Shown here: positions 6,349 to 13,766 of the stretch, piece by piece | How the letters are laid out: the number at the start of each line of letters is the position of its first letter | Numbering within the stretch: position 1 is the stretch's first letter | DNA from: an uncultured Campylobacter sp. | Lineage (GTDB): Bacteria > Campylobacterota > Campylobacteria > Campylobacterales > Campylobacteraceae | Direction: 5' to 3' | NCBI RefSeq assembly: GCF_938045595.1 | Contig: NZ_CALIBB010000093.1 | Span: 1 to 15,082, forward strand | Length of the DNA stretch: 15,082 nucleotides | The notes under the pieces: model-generated | What the model saw: only the letters and a program-made list of their open reading frames with translations | Told to the model about the DNA's origin: nothing | Databases searched by the model: none | Position numbers and translations under genes: made by a program

Positions 6349-7146
6349 ATGGTAACAATGAGAGATTTGCTAGAGTGCGGCGTTCATTTCGGACACCAAA
6401 CACGCAGATGGAATCCGAAGATGAAAAAATTCATTTTCGGCGAGAGAAAAGGTATCTACATCATAGATCTACAAAAAACTATCCGCTACTTTCGCTACAC
6501 TTATAATATCGTGCGCGACGCGGCTGCCGAGGGCAAGACGATACTTTTCGTAGGCACCAAAAAACAAGCCGGCGCGACGCTAAAAGAGTACGCCGAAAAA
6601 TGCGGCATGCCCTATGTGAGCCACAGATGGCTAGGCGGCATGCTAACGAATTTTTCCACTATCAAACAATCGATCCGCAAGCTCGAAGTGATCGAGACTA
6701 TGGAAGAGGACGGCTCGATAAATTTACTAACTAAAAAAGAAGCGCTAATGCTTCGCCGCAAAAAAGAGAAACTCGAGCTTTATCTAGGCGGTATTCGCAA
6801 TATGAAGGGCCTTCCCGATATGATCTTCGTCATCGACGTAGTTAAAGAAAAGATCGCCGTAGCGGAAGCTAATCGCCTAAAAATGCCGGTTATCGCGCCT
6901 TTGGATACGAACTGCGATCCGGACGTAGTCGATTTCCCAATACCTGGCAACGACGATGCGATCCGCTCGGTTCAGCTTTTCTGCCAAGAGATGGCTGAGG
7001 CGATCAACGAAGGCAAGGCGCTTCGCGATCAAGATGCGAGCGAGGATGTCGAGCAGAGCGAAGCCGTCAGCGACGAGGAGAAAGAGGAAGTCGTAGCCGA
7101 GGCGATGAGCGAAGAGGATTTTGACGTAAGCGAGGACGAAGAGTAA
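6349..7146 (+). CDS. rpsB: 30S ribosomal protein S2
   Basis: The 265-residue product is S2, which binds the back of the 30S subunit and is needed for S1 binding. It starts MVTMRDLLECGVHFGHQTRR, nearly identical to C. jejuni S2, followed by WNPKMKKFIFGERKGIYIIDLQ (split here: WNPKMKKFIF then GERKGIYIID), FVGTKKQA, HRWLGGMLTNF and IAPLDTNCDPD. The last 40 residues are strongly acidic (EDVEQSEAVSDEEKEEV and on), as in other campylobacters. The second Met (residue 4) is an alternative start, but AAGGAG at 6336-6341 favours 6349. The stop codon overlaps the tsf start by one base (TAATG), so the two are translationally linked. Confidence 0.98.
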   Translation: MVTMRDLLECGVHFGHQTRRWNPKMKKFIFGERKGIYIIDLQKTIRYFRYTYNIVRDAAAEGKTILFVGTKKQAGATLKEYAEKCGMPYVSHRWLGGMLTNFSTIKQSIRKLEVIETMEEDGSINLLTKKEALMLRRKKEKLELYLGGIRNMKGLPDMIFVIDVVKEKIAVAEANRLKMPVIAPLDTNCDPDVVDFPIPGNDDAIRSVQLFCQEMAEAINEGKALRDQDASEDVEQSEAVSDEEKEEVVAEAMSEEDFDVSEDEE

Positions 7147-8210
7147 TGGAAATCAGCGCGCAAATGGTAAAAGAGCTCCGCGAAAGCACTGGAGCGGGGA
7201 TGATGGACTGCAAAAAGGCTTTGGTTGAAACAGACGGCGATATGGATAAGGCCGTCGATCTACTTCGCGAAAAAGGTCTCGGAAAGGCCGCTAAAAAAGC
7301 CGACCGCCTAGCTAGCGAGGGCCTAGTGAGCGTTGAAGTGGGCGCGGATCACAAGATCGCCACCATAAGCGAGATAAATTCCGAAACCGACTTCGTAGCT
7401 AAAAATCAAAATTTTATAAATTTAGTTAAAAATACTACTCTACATATCCAAAGCAAGGGCATTAGCAGCATTGATGAGCTAAATTCCAGCATCATCGACG
7501 GCGTTAAATTTGATGAGCATCTAAAAAGCCAGATCGCTACGATCGGCGAAAATTTGGTCGTTAGAAGATTTGAGACGATTAAGGCGGGCGCAAACGGAGT
7601 AGTAAACGGCTACCTGCACTCAAACGGCCGCGTAGGTGTAATCATCGCAGCAGCTTGCGATAGCGAGCGGACTGCGGAGGGTGCAAAGGATCTTATAAAA
7701 AATCTCTGCATGCATGCAGCCGCGATGAAACCGCAGGTTATTAGCTATAAAGAGCTTGACCCCGATTTTATCGAGAAGGAATTTTTGGCTCTTAAAGGCG
7801 AGTTTGAAAAGGAAAACGAGGAGTTTGTGCGCTTAGGTAAGCCCCTTCATAAGATCCCGCAGTTTGGCTCGCGCGCGCATCTAAGCGATGAAATTTTAGC
7901 CAAAGAGATCGAAGCTTTAAAAGACGAGCTTCGCAAGCAAAATAAGCCTGAAAAAATTTGGGATAAAATTTTGCCGGGTCAGATCGATCGCTTCATCGCC
8001 GATAATACCCAGATCGATCAGCGCCTCACGTTGCTAGGGCAATTTTACGTAATGGACGATAAGAAAACCGTTGAGCAGGTGATCGAGGAAGAAGCTAAAA
8101 AACTAAGCGGTAAGATCGAGATCGTAAAATACGTCCGCTTCGAAGTGGGCGAAGGCCTAGAGAAAAAGAGCGAAGACTTCGCTGCCGAAGTAGCGGCTCA
8201 AATCGGCTAA
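7146..8210 (+). CDS. tsf: Elongation factor Ts
   Basis: EF-Ts is the guanine-nucleotide exchange factor that recycles EF-Tu. The 354-residue product has the N-terminal UBA-like domain (residues 1-50, with LRESTGAGMMDCKKAL and DMDKAVDLLREKGL) and the EF-Tu contact motif SETDFVAKN near residue 80. The core dimerisation regions follow, ending in IVKYVRFEVGEG and a short tail. The length matches the roughly 355-residue campylobacter form, which is longer than E. coli EF-Ts (283). ATG 7146 overlaps the rpsB stop by one base, the classic rpsB-tsf pair, and the next gene starts two bases after its stop. Confidence 0.98.
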   Translation: MEISAQMVKELRESTGAGMMDCKKALVETDGDMDKAVDLLREKGLGKAAKKADRLASEGLVSVEVGADHKIATISEINSETDFVAKNQNFINLVKNTTLHIQSKGISSIDELNSSIIDGVKFDEHLKSQIATIGENLVVRRFETIKAGANGVVNGYLHSNGRVGVIIAAACDSERTAEGAKDLIKNLCMHAAAMKPQVISYKELDPDFIEKEFLALKGEFEKENEEFVRLGKPLHKIPQFGSRAHLSDEILAKEIEALKDELRKQNKPEKIWDKILPGQIDRFIADNTQIDQRLTLLGQFYVMDDKKTVEQVIEEEAKKLSGKIEIVKYVRFEVGEGLEKKSEDFAAEVAAQIG

Positions 8211-8212
8211 AT

Positions 8213-8854
8213 ATGGAACTTCTAAAGGGCGTAAATCTTACTCACGCGTATGATTATACGCTCTTTGAAAATGTAAGCTTAAGCGTTGGGGAGGGCGAGA
8301 GTATCGCTATTTTAGGCGTTAGCGGCTGCGGCAAATCGACTCTGCTTCATATTTTATGCACGCTTTTAAAACCGAACTCGGGCGAAGTGATCTACGGCGG
8401 GCGCAGTATTTACGAGCTAAGCTCCGATGAGAGACTTAAAATCCGCCGCAACGACTTCGGTATAATATTTCAATCTCACTACCTTTTTAAGGGCTTTTCT
8501 TCCGGCGAAAATATTGAACTCGCCGCCAAACTTACGAATAATGCGATAGATGATGAAATTTTAAAAAAGCTTCAGATCGAACATACTTTAAAGCAAGGCG
8601 TGGGCGAGCTTAGCGGCGGACAGCAGCAGCGCGTGAGCATCGCTCGCATACTTTGCAAAAAGCCGCGCATAATCTTTGCCGACGAGCCTACTGGAAATTT
8701 AGATAAGGATACCGCAAACGAGGTCATGGGCGTGATCTTTGATTACGTAAAATCCAGCCGTGGCGCACTCGTGCTTGTGACTCACGATGAGAATTTAGCG
8801 CAAAAATGCTGCAAAGTTTATCGCATAAACGATCGAAATTTAGCAGAAATATAA
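8213..8854 (+). CDS. ABC transporter ATPase, LolD/MacB/FtsE-like
   Basis: The 213-residue protein is a stand-alone ABC ATPase. It shows Walker A GVSGCGKST (35-43), Q-loop IIFQSHYLF (84-92), signature LSGGQQQR (133-140), Walker B RIIFADEPTGNLD (152-164) and the H-loop His191. LSGGQQQRVSIAR with ADEPTGNLD is typical of the LolD/MacB/FtsE branch, whose ATPases work with four-helix permeases in lipoprotein release, export or mechanotransmission. No permease is adjacent, so the exact role is open; LolD-like is the likeliest. ATG lies 2 bases after the tsf stop, so it belongs to the rpsB-tsf transcript. C. jejuni has an orthologue at the same place (Cj1180c, from memory), there followed by fliR, which is absent here. 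Confidence 0.9.
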   Translation: MELLKGVNLTHAYDYTLFENVSLSVGEGESIAILGVSGCGKSTLLHILCTLLKPNSGEVIYGGRSIYELSSDERLKIRRNDFGIIFQSHYLFKGFSSGENIELAAKLTNNAIDDEILKKLQIEHTLKQGVGELSGGQQQRVSIARILCKKPRIIFADEPTGNLDKDTANEVMGVIFDYVKSSRGALVLVTHDENLAQKCCKVYRINDRNLAEI

Positions 8855-8877
8855 GCAATTAATAACCAAAAATATCT

Positions 8878-8883
8878 TACAAT
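8878..8883 (+). promoter_or_regulatory. Candidate -10 box for the acidic protein-gmk-tatA-argS group
   Basis: TACAAT lies 28 bases before ATG 8912, in the 57-base gap where fliR would be expected. The ribosome binding site AAAAGG is at 8900-8905. This would give the downstream genes their own start of transcription after loss of fliR. Confidence 0.45.
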
Positions 8884-8911
8884 AGCCCAAATTCTTTCTA
8901 AAAGGTCATAA

Positions 8912-10990
8912 ATGAAAATTCTACTTGACAATCACAATGAGCAGGTTGCAAGTGTCGTAAATATTTGCTGCGAGCGCATCGGTGCGGACCTGGTAGCATA
9001 TAGTGCAGACGAGAGTGAATATGATTTGACGATAAAAAATTATGAAGATGGCGATGATATTTCAAAATTTGATCTTAATAAAACGCTGTTTCTGACGCCT
9101 AAGAATGTTTCGGCGCCAGGAGCGCGATACACCCTTACTAAGCCTTTTTCGCCGCTTGAGCTCATCACGTTTATCAGCGAATTTTCGGTTCAAAATATGA
9201 GTGTGCAGGCGAAAGAAAAAATGGCGAAAGAATTTGCCGACGCAAGCTCTGTGATGAAAGAGATCGATGCGATTGACCAGGCAAATTCCACTTCGGGCAG
9301 TAATTTTGAAGAGCTTGTGGATAGCTTTTATGACTCCGGCAAGGATATACCGCTTTCACAGCTGGCAAACGATATAGCACCCGAGATTGCAGATGATGTG
9401 CCGCTTTCGCAGTTGGTAGGCGATATGCCACGCACGGACGATATCGCAGATGATATTCCGCTCTCACAGCTTGCAGATGAAGCGGCTATTGCGGAGACTA
9501 TCGCCGATGATACGCCGCTTAACGCTGTCGCAGAAAAGATTGCGGATAATATCGCAGATGATATGCCTCTAAACTTAGCTGCTAGCGATATCCCTGAGGA
9601 TGTGTCGTTAAATAGTATCGGCGCAAGCGAGCCTGCTGAAAATAATCACGCACCTCAAGATGAAATTTCACTCGCAAAGGATGACGCTCCTATAGCTTTA
9701 GCAGCGCTAGATGATGAAAATCCTAAGAATTTAAAAACAGATAAATCGCAGACAGAAGATGAAATTCCCGCCACGCGGGCAAGCGAAACTTTACCGCTTG
9801 CGCAGCAAGAAGAGTCGCAAAGAGCTAGCAGCTCTAATGAAGCTGCCGTTGAAAAAAGGGTAGACGCTGCGCCTAATCTAGAGGAAACGAAAGGTCTTGC
9901 GGATGTTATTATTAAACAGCATGAAGCAGACGGCTCATTTGCCTATAAAACAGAGGAAAGAAAATCTGCCTCGCAAGTAGTGCAAGATGCAGCTGGCGCG
10001 TCTGTTAATAGTGGATTTGATATGGATTTTTCTAGGCTTTTCGATAGCGCTGGCATGCCCGTGGAGGAGTTTGGCGGATATGATAATTTTGCCGCGGCTG
10101 CGTTTGCTTCTGATGAAAAAGAGGATAAAAAATCTGCGCATGATAAAAATAAAGCGGCTACGAATTTTCAAAAAACGCAAATTTCGTCTCAATACGAGGT
10201 TGCTTCAGATACGCCGATTGCGCTAGCGGGCGCGGGCGATATACCTCGCGAAAATCTTTATAACACCGTTCCGTTTCAAAGCATGGAATTTACTGGTGGA
10301 CTTGCACAGAATACACCTATGTCTGCTCATAATGAAGCATGGAATTCAATTGGCGTAAATTTTGCGGCTTCCGCGAATTCCGTAGCCTCTACAAATTCTA
10401 CTCCTACACCGAATTTTTCGGAGCTAAACTTACCGCACATATTAGATGCCTCAGATTTACCGAAGCAAAGCGAGCAAGCTGATAGCGTTGCTGGCGGGTT
10501 TGCGGACGGATTTTTGCGCGCTATGGAGGGCGATTTTGTAAACTCGTTTGCCGCAAGCTCCGCAGATAGCGAGCAATTTAAATCCGGTAAGCCTACAAAG
10601 AGCGCCGCGCAGCAGATAAAATTTAATGCTTCAAAGCCTATATCAAAGGCTTCGGAGCGCGCAGAATTTAAAACGCATAAATTCGGCGCGTCCGAGCAGG
10701 TAAATGAGATGAAATTTGGCGCGCAAGCTATGCCGAATGAGCTTGCCGCTTCGGCTGCGGCGGAGTTTGCCAGCCTTATGGCAAGCGAGTTAGAGCCCAG
10801 CGCCAAAAGCGAGCCGCTGCGTAACGAGCACGGTAAAAAACCGAGCGCCGAGGAGCTGAAAACCAAACTGCGCGATGATCTGGAAGCGGGCATCGCAAAC
10901 ACGATCGAGAAATTTGCGGGCAGTAAGGATGCTAAAGACGCGCTGAAGGACTTTAAGATCAATATCGACATATCGTTTGGAGACAGATAG
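8912..10990 (+). CDS. Large acidic repeat protein with degenerate receiver-like N-terminus
   Basis: The 692-residue protein appears to match the 'highly acidic protein' found before gmk in C. jejuni (Cj1178c, from memory); its function is unknown. Residues 1-88 look like a response-regulator receiver fold: strand KILLD, then YDLTIKN (37-43) where the phospho-Asp should be but is not, strand KTLFLTP (57-63), and TLTKPFSPLELI (74-85), the usual Lys-Pro-Phe end. Residues 145-238 hold six variants of ADD(I/V)PLSQLA. Residues 477-506 have six-residue x-N-(F/S) repeats. Residues 565-610 have KF(N/G)A repeats. The last 50 residues are more regular and probably form a conserved helix and strand. There is no signal peptide or membrane segment, so it is probably cytoplasmic and largely disordered. 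Its stop TAG overlaps the gmk GTG. Confidence 0.8.
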   Translation: MKILLDNHNEQVASVVNICCERIGADLVAYSADESEYDLTIKNYEDGDDISKFDLNKTLFLTPKNVSAPGARYTLTKPFSPLELITFISEFSVQNMSVQAKEKMAKEFADASSVMKEIDAIDQANSTSGSNFEELVDSFYDSGKDIPLSQLANDIAPEIADDVPLSQLVGDMPRTDDIADDIPLSQLADEAAIAETIADDTPLNAVAEKIADNIADDMPLNLAASDIPEDVSLNSIGASEPAENNHAPQDEISLAKDDAPIALAALDDENPKNLKTDKSQTEDEIPATRASETLPLAQQEESQRASSSNEAAVEKRVDAAPNLEETKGLADVIIKQHEADGSFAYKTEERKSASQVVQDAAGASVNSGFDMDFSRLFDSAGMPVEEFGGYDNFAAAAFASDEKEDKKSAHDKNKAATNFQKTQISSQYEVASDTPIALAGAGDIPRENLYNTVPFQSMEFTGGLAQNTPMSAHNEAWNSIGVNFAASANSVASTNSTPTPNFSELNLPHILDASDLPKQSEQADSVAGGFADGFLRAMEGDFVNSFAASSADSEQFKSGKPTKSAAQQIKFNASKPISKASERAEFKTHKFGASEQVNEMKFGAQAMPNELAASAAAEFASLMASELEPSAKSEPLRNEHGKKPSAEELKTKLRDDLEAGIANTIEKFAGSKDAKDALKDFKINIDISFGDR
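9344..9625 (+). repeat. Six degenerate ADDIPLSQLA repeats within the acidic protein gene
   Basis: The units are KDIPLSQLAND, DDVPLSQLVGD, DDIPLSQLADE, DDTPLNAVAEK, DDMPLNLAASD and EDVSLNSIGAS (residues 145-238). The first three are nearly identical and the last three have drifted. The spacing between units is 13-19 residues, so it is not a strict tandem repeat. At DNA level the shared core is roughly GCAGATGATATTCCGCT. Confidence 0.8.
10355..10426 (+). repeat. Four 18-base repeats encoding x-N-(F/S)-x-x-x in the acidic protein
   Basis: Asn codons at 10358, 10376, 10394 and 10412 are exactly 18 bases apart and give VNFAAS, ANSVAS, TNSTPT and PNFSEL. Further AATT or AAC words at 10343 and 10427 are 15 bases away on each side. 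The pattern is the same as in the argS insertion. Confidence 0.65.
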
Positions 10991-11604
10991 TGAAAGGCAA
11001 AATTTTGCTCGTCTCCGGTCCCAGCGGCAGCGGCAAAAGTACGCTCATAAAGCGTCTTATCGCAGAATTTGGCGAGCAGATATACTTCTCGATCTCCTCT
11101 ACGACGCGCGAAATGCGTGTGGGCGAAGCGGACGGCGTGAATTACCATTTCATAAACGAGAGCGAGTTTCGCGCAGGCATCGATCGCGGCGACTTTTTGG
11201 AGTGGGCGAACGTGCACGGCAAATTTTACGGTACTTCGCTAAAAGCCGCTACGAGCGAGCTTGAGCGGGGTAAGATCGTGATTTTTGACATCGATGTGCA
11301 AGGATATGAGATCGTGCGTAGCAAAGTGCCTAAAAGCGAGCTTACTAGCGTATTTATTACTACGCCGAGCTTGTCGGAGCTTAGGGATAGGTTGCGTGCT
11401 CGTGGCGATAATGATCCCGCCGATATTGCTTTGCGCCTGCAAAACGCGCAAGAGGAGATGGAGCGCCTAGGCGAGTATGATTATTTCATAATAAACGACC
11501 GCCTGGAAGCGGCGTATGAAAATTTAAGATCAATCTACAAAACTATCAAACTAGAAACGGCGAGCCGCGACATAGGCAAGCTAATCGAAATTTGGAAAAT
11601 TTAA
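10990..11604 (+). CDS. gmk: Guanylate kinase
   Basis: Gmk phosphorylates GMP to GDP with ATP, an essential step of guanine nucleotide synthesis. The 204-residue product has the P-loop GPSGSGKST (10-18), STTREMRVGEADGVNYHF (36-53), which carries the GMP-binding Arg and Tyr residues, and FLEWANVHGKFYGTS (74-88), followed by FDIDVQG (99-105), all diagnostic. The length is normal. The start is GTG at 10990, overlapping the stop of the acidic protein by one base (TAGTG), so translation is probably coupled. tatA follows after 10 bases. Confidence 0.97.
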   Translation: MKGKILLVSGPSGSGKSTLIKRLIAEFGEQIYFSISSTTREMRVGEADGVNYHFINESEFRAGIDRGDFLEWANVHGKFYGTSLKAATSELERGKIVIFDIDVQGYEIVRSKVPKSELTSVFITTPSLSELRDRLRARGDNDPADIALRLQNAQEEMERLGEYDYFIINDRLEAAYENLRSIYKTIKLETASRDIGKLIEIWKI

Positions 11605-11614
11605 AGGAGAAAAA

Positions 11615-11824
11615 ATGGGCGTAAGCGTTCAACAACTGCTAATTATCTTAGCGATTATCGTGTTACTTTTCGGAGCCAAAAAAATCCCCGAGCTCGCAAA
11701 GGGCGTAGGCAAGGGCATTAAAACCTTCAAAAAAGAGATGGAGGACGACACGCCTGAAAAGGTCGAGAAAAAGGCCGAGGAAGAGGTTAGAGACGCCGAA
11801 ATTAGCGATAATAAAAAGGCGTAA
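11615..11824 (+). CDS. tatA: Sec-independent translocase subunit TatA
   Basis: The 69-residue product has a short N-terminus, one membrane helix (about residues 5-20, QLLIILAIIVLLFGAK), the hinge FGAKKIPELAKGVGKGI with the conserved Phe19-Gly20, then an amphipathic helix and a charged tail. This is TatA/TatE, which forms the pore through which folded twin-arginine proteins cross the inner membrane. tatB and tatC are not in the window, and in campylobacters tatA lies apart from them. AAAGGAG just upstream fixes the start. The argS start codon lies 5 bases after its stop. Confidence 0.95.
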   Translation: MGVSVQQLLIILAIIVLLFGAKKIPELAKGVGKGIKTFKKEMEDDTPEKVEKKAEEEVRDAEISDNKKA

Positions 11825-11829
11825 GGGAT

Positions 11830-13626
11830 TTGAAAAATTTAGTCTTAAACGAAATTTTTAAAATTTTATCTCGCAAAGTCGTTTTAGAAAAACCCAAAGA
11901 TAAAAGTTTGGCTCATTACGCCTCGCCCGAGGCTTTCGCGCTGGCTAAGGAGCTGCGAAAGGCGCCTAGGCTCATCGCTGAGGAGCTTGCGCTTAAATTT
12001 AAAGATAGCGAAATTCTAAGCGCCACGGCGGTGAACGGCTATCTAAATTTTCACCTAAAGCCCGCTGTATTGGGCGCTCTTGCTGAAAATGCTCTTAAAC
12101 TGGGCGGCGATTTTGCTAAAAACGACGCCGAGCTTGGACGTGGAATTTTACCAGCTTCGGAAAAGATTTGCGCGAGCGAGCCTGCTAGCAAAGGTTGCGC
12201 TGCAAATCTGGCTGCGAGCGGCAACGACACCGCTAAATTGCAGAATTTCGCCGCTAGGCAAAATTTTATTTCGCAGAATTCTACAGAAGCGTTAAATTCC
12301 GTCGTAGCATCAAATTGCGATGAGGCGCGGAATTCCGCCGCCGCGCCGCAAAAAATTCTGCTCGAATATATCAGCGCCAATCCGACCGGTCCGCTTCATA
12401 TCGGGCATGTGCGCGGCGCCGTTTACGGCGATACGTTCGCGCGCATCGGAGGCTATCTGGGGCACCGCGTCGATACCGAGTACTACATCAACGACGCGGG
12501 CAATCAGATCGAGCTTTTGGGCACTTCGATCGCGCTTCGTGCGCGCGAGCTCGCGGGCGAGGACGTGAGCTACCCCGAGAAATACTACCGCGGCGAGTAT
12601 ATCGACGAGATCATCCCTCTTGCGCGCGCTGAGTTCGGCGATGAAATTTTCCGCGACGAATCGCGCGTTTTGATCCTTGCGGAGTTTGCTAAGGACGAAG
12701 TGCTAAAGATCATCCAAAAAGATCTCGCAGACGCGGGCATTCATATCCAAAACTGGGCCAGCGAAAAGAGCCTCTACGGCGAGCTTGAGCCAACGATTAG
12801 GAAGCTTGAGCGCAGCGGCAAGATGTATGAGGCGGAGGGTAAAATTTGGATCCGCTCATCGCAGCTTGGCGACGAAAAGGATCGCGTCGTCATCCGCGAG
12901 GATGCGCGCCCGACCTATCTTGCGGGCGACATCGTCTATCACAACAACAAATTTGAGCGCGGATATGAGCGCTGCATCAACATCTGGGGGGCCGATCACC
13001 ACGGCTACATCGCGCGATTAAAGGCCGCCGTGCATTTTCTGGGCTACGACGAAAGCAGGCTCGAGATCATCCTAATGCAAATGGTAAATTTGCTCAAAGA
13101 CGGGCAGACCTACAAGATGAGCAAGCGCGCGGGCAACGCGATTTTGATGAGCGACGTGCTCGCCGCGATCGGCAGGGACGCGATGCGATTTATCTTCATC
13201 AGTAAAAAGGGCGAGACGCCGCTTGAGTTTGACGTGGACGAGCTTGCGCGCGAGGATAGCAGCAATCCGATCTTTTACATCAACTACGCCCACGCGCGGG
13301 TCAATCAAATTTTTACCAAAGCGGGCAAGCGCGAGGCGGACGTCTTGGGCGCGGACTTCGGCACGCTAGATGAAGCGGGGCTCGGCCTAGCTTTTGCGGC
13401 GCTTGGCTTGAATGAAATTTTAAACGACGCATTTAATTCGCGCGGCTTGCAGAAGTTGCCCGATTTCCTAAAGGCGCTCGCGGCGGACTTTCACAAATAC
13501 TACAACGAAAACCGCGTCGTAGGCAGCGAGAACGAGGACGCGAAACTCAAGCTGTTCGCGCTCGTAGCGCTTAGTATCCGCACGGCGTTTGCTCTGATGG
13601 GCTTAAGCGCGAAAGAGAAGATGTAG
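11830..13626 (+). CDS. argS: Arginyl-tRNA synthetase with large internal insertion
   Basis: ArgRS charges tRNA-Arg with arginine. The 598-residue product is about 70 longer than C. jejuni ArgS (about 530). Residues 1-100 form the N-terminal tRNA-binding domain. The class I HIGH motif is HIGH (190-193) in SANPTGPLHIGHVRGA, KMSKR is at 429-433, and IWGADHHGY and DSSNPIFYINYAHAR precede the C-terminal anticodon-binding helices. Between NDAELG (about 104) and KILLEYISANP (175 on) lies low-complexity sequence, rich in Ala, Asn and Ser, that relatives lack. The start is TTG 11830, chosen because MKNLVLNEIFKIL aligns with the known campylobacter N-terminus; an AAGGGA lies directly before it, overlapping the tatA stop. 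The frame is intact and the motifs are complete, so the enzyme should work. Confidence 0.95.
   Translation: MKNLVLNEIFKILSRKVVLEKPKDKSLAHYASPEAFALAKELRKAPRLIAEELALKFKDSEILSATAVNGYLNFHLKPAVLGALAENALKLGGDFAKNDAELGRGILPASEKICASEPASKGCAANLAASGNDTAKLQNFAARQNFISQNSTEALNSVVASNCDEARNSAAAPQKILLEYISANPTGPLHIGHVRGAVYGDTFARIGGYLGHRVDTEYYINDAGNQIELLGTSIALRARELAGEDVSYPEKYYRGEYIDEIIPLARAEFGDEIFRDESRVLILAEFAKDEVLKIIQKDLADAGIHIQNWASEKSLYGELEPTIRKLERSGKMYEAEGKIWIRSSQLGDEKDRVVIREDARPTYLAGDIVYHNNKFERGYERCINIWGADHHGYIARLKAAVHFLGYDESRLEIILMQMVNLLKDGQTYKMSKRAGNAILMSDVLAAIGRDAMRFIFISKKGETPLEFDVDELAREDSSNPIFYINYAHARVNQIFTKAGKREADVLGADFGTLDEAGLGLAFAALGLNEILNDAFNSRGLQKLPDFLKALAADFHKYYNENRVVGSENEDAKLKLFALVALSIRTAFALMGLSAKEKM
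12130..12348 (+). repeat. In-frame repeat insertion in argS
   Basis: The insert covers about residues 101-173. Its second half is an array of six-residue units: QNFAAR, QNFIS, QNSTEA, LNSVVA, SNCDEA, RNSAAA. The Asn codons at 12244, 12262, 12277, 12295, 12313 and 12331 are spaced 18, 15, 18, 18 and 18 bases apart, each within an AATT(T/C/G) word. It lies at the junction of the N-terminal domain and the catalytic core. Boundaries are estimated from remembered C. jejuni ArgS sequence. Confidence 0.65.
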
Positions 13627-13766
13627 GCTCATATCAGTTGATTTTATATTAATTTCACTCAAATCGTGTCTTGATACGAAATCTTTTCCGTTTGTGTTTT
13701 TCTGCAATAAGCATAAAGTTGCTGGTAAATTTTAATGGATATGAGTGGATAATTTAAGGATTAGAT

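Noticed and set aside
6300..6506. 68-codon GTG frame beginning in the rpsB leader, near a strong GGAGGAG
   Set aside because: The Shine-Dalgarno-like GGAGGAG lies after the GTG, so it cannot serve it, and most of the frame overlaps rpsB out of frame.
10327..11217. 296-residue open frame on the minus strand opposite the acidic protein and gmk
   Set aside because: It is antisense to two well supported genes; its length follows from repeats and biased codons on the other strand, and it has no motif.
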